Shown one piece after another: positions 15,186 to 22,476 of a stretch of 64,000 bases of DNA. The position numbers were made by a program, and so were the translations under genes. This stretch comes from Saprospiraceae bacterium (GTDB lineage Bacteria > Bacteroidota > Bacteroidia > Chitinophagales > Saprospiraceae): NCBI GenBank assembly GCA_016720635.1, contig JADKKF010000009.1:131108-195107 (forward strand), given 5' to 3'. A model generated the notes under the pieces. It was not told the origin of the DNA and ran no database searches. It was given only the letters and a program-made list of their open reading frames with translations. Positions within the stretch are counted from its first letter, which is position 1; each line of letters opens with the position of its first letter.

Positions 15186-16586
15186 TTATTTTTTCCATTT
15201 AATGGCGTTAACCCTTCTAGCTACTTTTTCACCTAGAGCGATACCTTTTTCGCAGTCCATTCTAAAGTGAACACCTAGTGGAATACGAGATGTTGCATCT
15301 TCAACTTTCATGATATCTGGTGTAATGAAGCGAGGAGTACCGTTGAATAAAGTTTGGTTAGCATGACATTGATCGAAGATTTCAAAATTATTGCCAAAAA
15401 TATTTTCAAGGATGTCAGCACCCGCGCCTGCAAATGTTGAGTGACCCGATGGGAAAGCTGGGAAATTAGGAGTGATACCATTCTGTCCATTATAAGGGTT
15501 TGTCAAGTGTGGTTCCCAAGTTGGATCTATATAGGCCTTGATATATTGTTCTGGTCTTAAAATATTGTAATAGAACTTAGAATGCCAACAAGCAACACCC
15601 GCATCATTCAATGCCATACCTAATTTTGCACAAGTATAAATCGCTTCTTCAAGGCTTGAATTTTGCTTTTCAATGAATTGTAGAGCAACAGCAATCAATC
15701 TTGGAGGTGGTGAAAAAGTTAAATTCACTAAATCATCAGACCAAAACTCAGCAATCCATTGATCCTCATAAGATAATTTAGGCGTATTTGCTGCATAAAC
15801 TTCCATAGCTTGCGCATAAAGTTGAGATCTTTGGTCTGTACTCCAAGCCAAAGGTGGTGGACAAAGTTTGTCGCTTTCACTGATTGCAAATGTTCTAACT
15901 CTTCCTCCAAAAGGGAACATTGGATACTGTCCGTTATCATTTGTTTTCACCCACTTGTCGATACCTGTAGGCATTACGTGACTTGGGTCGAAAGGAGAAT
16001 TCTGAGCTTTTACCCCAAATGCATCTGTTTCAGACCAAGCCCAAACTGCAGCAGCAACATCTTTACCCCACTTTACTGATCGATTATAAACTTCATCATT
16101 ATTGACTTCAGCTTTATTTGTTTCTTCTTGTGTAGCAGCGAACTCATTGATGTATTGAGAGAATGGCATTTTTAGAGCCACTAGCCCTTCTGGAGTTTGC
16201 TTATTATCTGTTAAAAACTTGAGGTACAAATCCTTGTAACAAGCATTCAGTGCAGAAGGCCAGTGAATAGCCTTTCCAGATTCTGCTGTTGGCAGATTTA
16301 ACCCGTAATATTTACCTTTAAAGCTGTTATAAGCTGGCATACCTGGAATACAAACTTCATAAGCTGCCAATCCGATATATGCTAAAGCCCTTGGTGCTGG
16401 AATTGGTCTCATACCATCAGCATATCTTTCTATTTCCAAAAATTTTTGATGCCACTTTAAAGTTGTTGCAGCACTAAATTCTTTTACCTCCAAAAATGAT
16501 TCTGGGGTCGTTTTCTTCTTACATGAACTGCCTCCTAGTATTACTATCAACGCAAGGATAGGCAGAAATAAACCTTTAAATTTCAT
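15186..16586 (-). CDS. Vanadium-dependent haloperoxidase/PAP2-type lipoprotein, paralogue 1
   Basis: 466 residues with a lipobox (LGGSSC, Cys22). The oxyanion-binding residues of the vanadium haloperoxidase/acid phosphatase fold are all present: Lys337 in HSKFYYNILRPEQ, Arg344, Ser380-Gly381-His382 in FPSGH, Arg434 and His440 in SRIPLGVHF. It could oxidise halides with peroxide or act as a phosphatase; sequence alone does not decide. A closely similar gene lies 0.9 kb upstream (17496), with upstream leader, promoter box and terminator also conserved, so this is a recent tandem duplication interrupted by a MORN-type gene. Confidence 0.85.
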   Translation of the reverse strand: MKFKGLFLPILALIVILGGSSCKKKTTPESFLEVKEFSAATTLKWHQKFLEIERYADGMRPIPAPRALAYIGLAAYEVCIPGMPAYNSFKGKYYGLNLPTAESGKAIHWPSALNACYKDLYLKFLTDNKQTPEGLVALKMPFSQYINEFAATQEETNKAEVNNDEVYNRSVKWGKDVAAAVWAWSETDAFGVKAQNSPFDPSHVMPTGIDKWVKTNDNGQYPMFPFGGRVRTFAISESDKLCPPPLAWSTDQRSQLYAQAMEVYAANTPKLSYEDQWIAEFWSDDLVNLTFSPPPRLIAVALQFIEKQNSSLEEAIYTCAKLGMALNDAGVACWHSKFYYNILRPEQYIKAYIDPTWEPHLTNPYNGQNGITPNFPAFPSGHSTFAGAGADILENIFGNNFEIFDQCHANQTLFNGTPRFITPDIMKVEDATSRIPLGVHFRMDCEKGIALGEKVARRVNAIKWKK

Positions 16587-16960
16587 AACTACTAAATTTG
16601 AATATTTTCTTTTAAATTGGATATGTTCTTACTTACTACTTAATCAGGTGCAAAGATAATTTTATTATCTAAAATGAGGACTTTTTTTATATAAAAAATT
16701 TTCATTTAACCTAAAAACCTAATTACAAATTCAATATTTTCCTTATATATTTCATTTTTCAATATAGTATAATTAAATAATGCTATAAAACAAATTAATA
16801 TTAATTCATGGTAGAATTATCCCAATTTCACGTATTTAATAATTGTAACTTTGAAACAGCAAAAATTCTAAGGAAATTCATACTAAAGCACCTCATTCTT
16901 GCTTCCTTTTCATACATTATGGACATCCTAGTTGGATAACCGATAGAAAGAATTCGCAAT
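16587..16960. other. AT-rich intergenic region with duplicated leader and promoter
   Basis: The 70 bases nearest the haloperoxidase start (ACTACTAAATTTGAATATTT, then GATATGTTCTT and GTGCAAA) are conserved upstream of its paralogue at 18900-18970. The remainder is AT-rich with no recognised gene or RNA. Confidence 0.6.
16651..16658 (-). promoter_or_regulatory. -7 box of haloperoxidase paralogue 1
   Basis: Minus-strand TATCTTTG, perfect TAnnTTTG, about 65 bases before the start codon, at the position equivalent to the box of paralogue 2. Confidence 0.5.
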
Positions 16961-17428
16961 TTATTTTAACTTTTGAAAAGCTTCATCATTTTTGACTTCA
17001 AGGATTTTTCCCATTCGGTAGTTAATAGTTATCAATGTATCGCCTAAACTATCCAACTTGAAATATAATCCATCTTGTTGATTATTTTTGAATTGGGATT
17101 TTATTTGGATGGATCCATTAGGCCAATACCTTTCCATATTGCCTTCTCGTTTACCTTCTTTGAATATCTGATACTCATTTAATTTCCCATTAGGGTAATA
17201 ATAAAAAGCGGTATCGCATTGCACATCGTTTTTAAATTTAAACTTAGTTATTAGGTTGCCTTGTAAGTCATATTCAAAACGATCACCATTCAATTTGTCG
17301 TTTTCTGTGTAATACAATAATTTTAATTTGCCATTGGGGAAAAACACTTTATTTTCCTTCAAGCTTGTTTTGTCTCTACAGCCAACAATAGTCGAAATAC
17401 TGGCCAACAAAAATAATATTCTCTTCAT
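16961..17428 (-). CDS. MORN/YwqK-like repeat lipoprotein
   Basis: 155 residues with a lipobox (STIVGC, Cys17). The body consists of about four repeats of the type FFPNGKLKLLYYTENDKLNG, FYYYPNGKLNEYQIFKEGKREG and YWPNGSIQIKSQFKNNQQDG, the MORN-like repeat of YwqK-family proteins. The role of such proteins is unknown; some are annotated as antitoxins without evidence in this phylum. It lies between the two haloperoxidase paralogues on the same strand, but the terminator at 17444 separates it from the upstream copy. Confidence 0.75.
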   Translation of the reverse strand: MKRILFLLASISTIVGCRDKTSLKENKVFFPNGKLKLLYYTENDKLNGDRFEYDLQGNLITKFKFKNDVQCDTAFYYYPNGKLNEYQIFKEGKREGNMERYWPNGSIQIKSQFKNNQQDGLYFKLDSLGDTLITINYRMGKILEVKNDEAFQKLK

Positions 17429-17443
17429 TTAATTTAATATTAT

Positions 17444-17472
17444 AAAAAAGGCTGCCAAAATAGACAGCCTTT
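17444..17472 (-). terminator. Terminator of haloperoxidase paralogue 2
   Basis: Minus strand GGCTG/CAGCC stem followed by TTTTTT; near-identical in stem and loop to the terminator after paralogue 1. Confidence 0.75.
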
Positions 17473-17495
17473 AAAATTATTCCTAATTTATATAC

Positions 17496-18899
17496 CTATT
17501 TTTTCCATTTTAGGGCATTAACCTTTCTGGCTACTTTTTCACCTAGAGCGATACCTTCCTCACAGTCCATCCTAAAGTGAACACCTAGTGGAATACGAGA
17601 TGTTGCATCTTCTACTTTCATGATATCAGGTGTAATATACCTAGGGTTTCCAATGAAAAGTCCTCCGTTATTTTCGTGACATCTATCAAAAATCTCAAAA
17701 TCATTGCCAAAAATATTTTCAAGGACGTCAGCTCCAGCTCCTGCAAATGTTGAGTGACCAGAAGGGAACGCTGGGAAATTAGGAGTAAGACCCTTTTCTC
17801 CAGTCAAAGGGTTCTTTAAGTGTGGCTCCCAAGTTGGATCGATATAAGTTTTGATATATTGTTCAGGTCTCAAAAAGTTGTAATAGTACTTAGAGTGCCA
17901 ACAAGCTACACCCGCATCATTCAGAGCCATCCCTAATTTTGCACAAGTATAAATAGCTTCTTCAAGGCTTGAATTTTGCTTTTCAATAAATTGTAAAGCA
18001 ACTGCTATCAATCTAGGAGGAGGCGAAAAAGATACATTCTCTAAATCGTCAGACCAAAACTCAGCAATCCACTGATCTTCGTATGATAATTTCGGTGTAT
18101 TTAATGCATAAACTTCCATTGCTTGAGCGTAGAGTTGGGATCTATCATCGGTGCTCCAAGCCAAAGGTGCAGGACAAAGCTTATCGCTTTCACTGATCGC
18201 AAAAGTTCTAACTCTACCCCCAAAAGGATATGCTGGATATTGCCCATTGTCATTGGTTTTGATCCATTTGTCAATACCTGTAGGCATAATATGACTTGGA
18301 TCGTAAGGAGAATTGTGAGCCTTAACACCTATTGCGTCTGTTTCAGACCAAGCCCAAACTGCCGCTGCTACATCTTTACCCCATTTAACAGAACGGTTAT
18401 ACACTTCATCATTATTGACTTCTGCCTTATTGGTTTCTTCTTGAGTAGCTGCGAACTCGGTGATGTACTGAGAAAATGTTTTTTGTAAAGCAACTAATCC
18501 TTCTGGGGTTTGTTTATCATCGTTAAAAAACTTAAGGTATAAATCCTTATAACAAGCATTTAGTGCAGTTGGCCAGTGTATAGCCTTTCCAGTTTCAGCT
18601 GTAGGAAGGTTTAGTCCAAAATACTTACCTCTGAAGCTATTGTAAGCTGGCATACCTGGGATACACACTTCATAGGCAGCCAATCCAATATATGCCAAAG
18701 CCCTAGGACCAGGAATCGGTCGAAAGTTATCTGCATATTTGTCCATTTCCAAAAATTTCTGATGCCATTTCAATGTAGTTGAGGCATTAAAATCCTTTAC
18801 CTCCAAAAAGGTTTCTGGAGTGGTTTTCTTTTTACATGAACTGCCCCCTAGCATAACTACCAACGCAAGGATGGGCAGGATTAAAGTTCTAAATTTCAT
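17496..18899 (-). CDS. Vanadium-dependent haloperoxidase/PAP2-type lipoprotein, paralogue 2
   Basis: 467 residues, collinear with the gene at 15186 and differing mainly by conservative substitutions, plus a local change near residue 410 (CHENNGGLFIGNPRY versus CHANQTLFNGTPRF). The lipobox (LGGSSC) and all oxyanion-site residues (HSKYYYNFLRPEQ, FPSGH, SRIPLGVHF) are retained, so both copies are probably active. Exported to the periplasm or outer surface as a lipoprotein. Possible functions are halide oxidation, hypohalite-based defence or signalling, or phosphatase activity (inference). Confidence 0.85.
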   Translation of the reverse strand: MKFRTLILPILALVVMLGGSSCKKKTTPETFLEVKDFNASTTLKWHQKFLEMDKYADNFRPIPGPRALAYIGLAAYEVCIPGMPAYNSFRGKYFGLNLPTAETGKAIHWPTALNACYKDLYLKFFNDDKQTPEGLVALQKTFSQYITEFAATQEETNKAEVNNDEVYNRSVKWGKDVAAAVWAWSETDAIGVKAHNSPYDPSHIMPTGIDKWIKTNDNGQYPAYPFGGRVRTFAISESDKLCPAPLAWSTDDRSQLYAQAMEVYALNTPKLSYEDQWIAEFWSDDLENVSFSPPPRLIAVALQFIEKQNSSLEEAIYTCAKLGMALNDAGVACWHSKYYYNFLRPEQYIKTYIDPTWEPHLKNPLTGEKGLTPNFPAFPSGHSTFAGAGADVLENIFGNDFEIFDRCHENNGGLFIGNPRYITPDIMKVEDATSRIPLGVHFRMDCEEGIALGEKVARKVNALKWKK

Positions 18900-18962
18900 A
18901 ATTACTAAATTTGAATATTTTTTGTTAATATGATATGTTCTTTTATATTAATAAAACCAGTG

Positions 18963-18970
18963 CAAATATA
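18963..18970 (-). promoter_or_regulatory. -7 box of haloperoxidase paralogue 2
   Basis: Minus-strand TATATTTG fits TAnnTTTG and is followed by GCACTGG, parallel to TATCTTTGCACCTG of paralogue 1. Confidence 0.45.
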
Positions 18971-19155
18971 TGGATATTTTTCCAAGAATTAAAATTTTTA
19001 ATTTCAAATTTTTTAATTATTTTTCACGGTAAATACTAAATAATAATTATTATTAATTTACAATAAATCATATTTAGCATATATTATTCTTATTCGGAAT
19101 TAATTTCAAAATAATCTATTAAAAAGACCATTTTGTCCTTAATAAAATCTATGTA

Positions 19156-20529
19156 TTATTTGTCTAATTGATCGAGTAAGAAAACCAAAGAAGTCATCGC
19201 TGCTCCTCCCAATTCTAGCTCGCGCTTTGACACTTTTTCAAAATTATCATCTTCTGTATGATGGATATCAAAATATCTTTGACTATCTGGTTCGAGACCC
19301 ATCAGCAATCTTGCTTTGCCCCTAAGTGGAGAAATATCAGATCCACTCCCACCTGGGCCTACCCTGAGATTGTAAACCGCCAAATACTTCCCTATCTGTG
19401 TTAATAAATCCATTTCTTTAGGAGCATCCTCATAGGATAAGCCTAGAGGAGTGAATCCCCCTGCGTCGCTCTCAATGGCAGCAAAATGGCTTATGCCAGA
19501 TGTGGAATCAGCCGCATAAGCCAGTCCCCCTGCCAATCCATTCTCTTCGTTCATAAACATCACAGCACGTATAGTATGCTTTGGTTTAAAACCCAATTTC
19601 TTATAAGTCCTCAATACCTCGATGGATTGTACACAACCAGCTCCATCATCGTGCGCACCTTCTCCTACATCCCAAGAGTCCAAATGTCCGCCCACCGTTA
19701 TGACTTCATTGGGCTTTATTGTTCCCCTTAATTCCCCTATGACGTTATAGGACAGTTTTTGCTTCAACATCCTAGCCGAATTGAGCATAAAAATCTTAAG
19801 GTTTGACTCAGTCTTCAAAATATTACTAAGTCGATTGGCATCATTGGTAGAAATAGCAAATGCAGGTATGGATGGCTTGTTTCCATCTGTTTTCGTTGCC
19901 CCTGTATGTGGAATATCATCAAAATTGACTGTCATGGATCTAACCAATACCCCCAAAGCCCCCTTCTTTTGAGCAAGCAATGGGCCTTGAGATCTTTGGT
20001 CAACCGCTTGACCATATGCCTTAAAAGTTCTCAAATGTTCAGGATTCATCGGTCTATTAAAGAAAACAAACTTATTTCTTACTTCGCTATCGCTTAAATT
20101 CTCTAACTCTTTCAACGATTTTACTTCCACAACTTGAGCCAAGATGCCTTCAGAGCCAGTTCCCGTAGTATTACCTAAAGCCAAGCATTTTAGATCAATG
20201 GTTCCCCATTTTTGAGAATTAACCACTCGAACAAGCTCTTTTTCGCCCCTGTCCCAATGTGGAACCAAACAGGGCTGAAGCCAGACTGAATCTAGCCCCA
20301 AAGTATCAAGTATAGAGCGGGTATATTCTACAGCAGCAGCTGCAGCTGGGGTTCCACTTAGCCTATTGCCTACCCTCTTACAGAGATATCGTAGCCAATC
20401 ATAAGATTGAGCATTGGTCAAAGAATGAGCATAAATCTTTTGAAGATTTTTCTGTATGGTGCTATCTAATACCTGAGCGGAAGCAAAAAAGTGACAACTG
20501 AAAAATAAAAGAATTAAGCTTTGTTTCAT
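19156..20529 (-). CDS. Secreted M28 family metallopeptidase (carboxypeptidase Q-like)
   Basis: 457 residues with a signal peptide (to about residue 19) and a PA-domain insertion in the first half. The co-catalytic zinc site is complete: His282 and Asp284 in GGHLDSWD, Asp294 in GAHDDGAG, the Glu328-Glu329 pair in FMNEEN, Asp355 in ESDAGG and His424 in DIHHTEDD. The order and spacing match plasma glutamate carboxypeptidase/carboxypeptidase Q. It likely trims dipeptides or C-terminal residues outside the cytoplasm. It starts six bases after the CvpA gene ends and is probably co-transcribed. Confidence 0.88.
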   Translation of the reverse strand: MKQSLILLFFSCHFFASAQVLDSTIQKNLQKIYAHSLTNAQSYDWLRYLCKRVGNRLSGTPAAAAAVEYTRSILDTLGLDSVWLQPCLVPHWDRGEKELVRVVNSQKWGTIDLKCLALGNTTGTGSEGILAQVVEVKSLKELENLSDSEVRNKFVFFNRPMNPEHLRTFKAYGQAVDQRSQGPLLAQKKGALGVLVRSMTVNFDDIPHTGATKTDGNKPSIPAFAISTNDANRLSNILKTESNLKIFMLNSARMLKQKLSYNVIGELRGTIKPNEVITVGGHLDSWDVGEGAHDDGAGCVQSIEVLRTYKKLGFKPKHTIRAVMFMNEENGLAGGLAYAADSTSGISHFAAIESDAGGFTPLGLSYEDAPKEMDLLTQIGKYLAVYNLRVGPGGSGSDISPLRGKARLLMGLEPDSQRYFDIHHTEDDNFEKVSKRELELGGAAMTSLVFLLDQLDK

Positions 20530-20535
20530 GCGGAA

Positions 20536-21072
20536 CTACGTGTTTTTTGTTTTTTTAATCTGCATTGATGCTTCAGACATACCTCTGAGACTGTTCAATA
20601 CAGGTCGAAGATACTTCGTAGATTTGGAGCTTTTATCATTTATTTTTATCAAATATTCGTAGCTTACAGAATTTCTTTTGGTACTTTTTGAAAAAATCGA
20701 AGATTGATCACAAAACCAAACCAGCGAACTATAGGCAAGCAAAAATATACCCATCAATACCAAACCTCCCGTTACTTTATTTACTGGACCAAGATTTGCG
20801 AGATTGACCTTAGACTGGATAAAATACAAAATCAATCCCAAACACGCCAAAGTGCAAGCAAGTCCTAGCCCAATGGACACCATGTGGACACCATTTTCTA
20901 GACCCACAACATGTTCTGAAAGCCACTGATGGATGACAGGCGAGACCTTTATCGTCAATACCAAACAACATATTATGGTTAAAACAAAACCAATAACTTT
21001 CATAAATCCTTTGGTAAATCCAAGGTAAAATCCAGACACAATGAATACGAACAATAATAAATCGACGATCAT
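20536..21072 (-). CDS. CvpA family membrane protein
   Basis: 178 residues from ATG 21072. A longer reading to 21111 exists, but it would start upstream of the perfect -7 box at 21090-21097, and CvpA proteins typically begin as here, MIVDLLLFVFIVSGFYLGFTKGF. Four transmembrane helices are apparent (about residues 3-20, 24-42, 62-86 and 98-116) followed by a polar tail. CvpA proteins were named for colicin V production but their function is not settled; links to envelope homeostasis are proposed. First gene of a pair with the M28 peptidase. Confidence 0.8.
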   Translation of the reverse strand: MIVDLLLFVFIVSGFYLGFTKGFMKVIGFVLTIICCLVLTIKVSPVIHQWLSEHVVGLENGVHMVSIGLGLACTLACLGLILYFIQSKVNLANLGPVNKVTGGLVLMGIFLLAYSSLVWFCDQSSIFSKSTKRNSVSYEYLIKINDKSSKSTKYLRPVLNSLRGMSEASMQIKKTKNT

Positions 21073-21089
21073 TTCAAAGTTTTTTTTTA

Positions 21090-21097
21090 CAAAGATA
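21090..21097 (-). promoter_or_regulatory. -7 box of the cvpA-M28 operon
   Basis: Minus-strand TATCTTTG, a perfect TAnnTTTG, 17 bases before ATG 21072. It decides the start codon. Confidence 0.5.
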
Positions 21098-21264
21098 TTA
21101 TATATTTTCATTATGTATAATATTCTGTTAATAAATATTTTATTTATTATAGAATTATTTAATATATCGTATTCATTAATTTTATCTTAAATAATTAGGG
21201 ATTGTGAAAATATTTAGCCACTTTTGATGTTGTTTAGCGTAGATTAAATATTAAGAAACAGTTC

Positions 21265-21759
21265 ATGAAAAATTGCCTCATAGTTTTTATTTTTATGTCA
21301 TTTGGGCTTGCTGCTCAGGCTTCACACAGTGGATATGCAGGAGTAGATTCCTTGCCAAAAGTCTTTTTGATCGGCGAACATGACAAAGGATATGAAAAGC
21401 TAAATCTAACTTTTGATGAAGTACTGTTGAGTGTGTGTGACAATGACATGAGTGTAGCCTATGAGAAATGGGTTGCCTTGTTAATTGGTATGGAAAACTA
21501 TGCTGATCAGATAAAATACGATATAAAAGGAGTAAAAATTTGGATCAATATCTTCTTTGAAAAAGATGGTACCATCAAGCACATCGCTTACCATTTAAAA
21601 CCCAGTTCTCGCAATATCAAAACCGAAGAACTTACTGCTTTCTTTTCGAGTTTTATGAATCACTACAAGCTGCCAATCAAGGCTAATTCTCGTTTTTCAC
21701 ATTATGGCAGTGCATCTTTCCCTACCTATGGCAAAAGAGTAACCACTGTAAGAGAATAA
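21265..21759 (+). CDS. Small secreted protein of unknown function
   Basis: 164 residues with a signal peptide (MKNCLIVFIFMSFGLAAQA). The mature part has LNLTFDEVLLSVCDNDMSVAYEKW, then a beta-strand segment IKGVKIWINIFFEKDGTIKH that recalls a TonB-C-like or energy-transducer beta-hairpin, then helix LTAFFSSFMNHY. No family can be named with confidence. It converges with the next gene with only two bases between stop codons. Confidence 0.6.
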   Translation: MKNCLIVFIFMSFGLAAQASHSGYAGVDSLPKVFLIGEHDKGYEKLNLTFDEVLLSVCDNDMSVAYEKWVALLIGMENYADQIKYDIKGVKIWINIFFEKDGTIKHIAYHLKPSSRNIKTEELTAFFSSFMNHYKLPIKANSRFSHYGSASFPTYGKRVTTVRE

Positions 21760-21761
21760 AC

Positions 21762-22175
21762 CTATTTGATGGCTTTACTTAAGATTCCGTAAAAAGTTTT
21801 AATGTTTTTGGGCAATGAGGCGTCATTTTGACTCCAAACCAGCCTATCTGTATTCTTTAGGGTTTTAAATTCCATGAATTGAGACATATTGCCAGGTTCG
21901 TTATACCCTTGGGTAAATACATTGGAATTTTGCGCCAATTCGAAGAGCTGAAGGGCCGTATTTTCCTTTAATGTAGCGACTTTCTTATACGTCGTATCCA
22001 CTTTTTTATAGATTTGCCCTGTTTTTACTAAAATAAATTCGTTTCGACTCCCAGCAACTCCTCCTTCAGATCCAAAATAAATCTTTTCTTTCATGTCCAA
22101 ATCTGGTTTGTATGGGTTGGATTTACAATTCATGATCAATGCTGAAATAAATAATGAAAAAATAAGAACTCGCAT
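21762..22175 (-). CDS. Small lipoprotein of unknown function
   Basis: 137 residues. MRVLIFSLFISALIMNC is a lipoprotein signal (Cys17). The mature part contains KIYFGSEGGVAGSRNEFILVKTGQIYKKVD and LFELAQNSNVFTQGYNEPGNMSQF, a conserved pattern among small Bacteroidota lipoproteins, but the function is unknown. A perfect -7 box (TATATTTG on the minus strand) is at 22201-22208. Confidence 0.6.
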   Translation of the reverse strand: MRVLIFSLFISALIMNCKSNPYKPDLDMKEKIYFGSEGGVAGSRNEFILVKTGQIYKKVDTTYKKVATLKENTALQLFELAQNSNVFTQGYNEPGNMSQFMEFKTLKNTDRLVWSQNDASLPKNIKTFYGILSKAIK

Positions 22176-22200
22176 ACAAAAACTATTTTTTTATGATGTA

Positions 22201-22208
22201 CAAATATA
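22201..22208 (-). promoter_or_regulatory. -7 box of the small lipoprotein gene
   Basis: Minus-strand TATATTTG, 25 bases before the start codon at 22175. Confidence 0.4.
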
Positions 22209-22331
22209 GACGAAAGGTAATTGAAAAAATAACAAACCGTGGAATAATAATGAGTAAAGCCAAAGAATAATACGATGATTTACTTCTCCCAATACTTTGA
22301 AGAAGTGAACACATACCCTCAATAAACTTAG

Positions 22332-22457
22332 TGTATGAGGGGTGGAAATGATGGTCTCCATGGCGAAGGCTAGGAGACCAGTCTCGAAATCAGATGGAGA
22401 GACCGAAGCGAAGCGGAGTCATGAACGACCCGACCCTATAGAATATAGGGGCATACA
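22332..22457 (+). repeat. Cloverleaf-like structured element, copy C
   Basis: Outer stem TGTATG (22332-22337)/CATACA (22452-22457). Hairpin I GGTCTCC (22353-22359)/GGAGACC (22373-22379). Hairpin II GTCTC (22381-22385)/GAGAC (22399-22403). Hairpin III CCCTATA-GAA-TATAGGG (22434-22450). The core contains CGAAGCGAAGCGGAGTCATG then AACGACCCGA. It ends 19 bases before the PNGase F-like start codon and happens to be open in that frame. Confidence 0.8.
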
Positions 22458-22476
22458 AAAATCAAATAATAATAAA

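Noticed and set aside
22342..22476. N-terminal extension of the PNGase F-like protein
   Set aside because: These codons are structured element C; a normal signal peptide follows from 22477.
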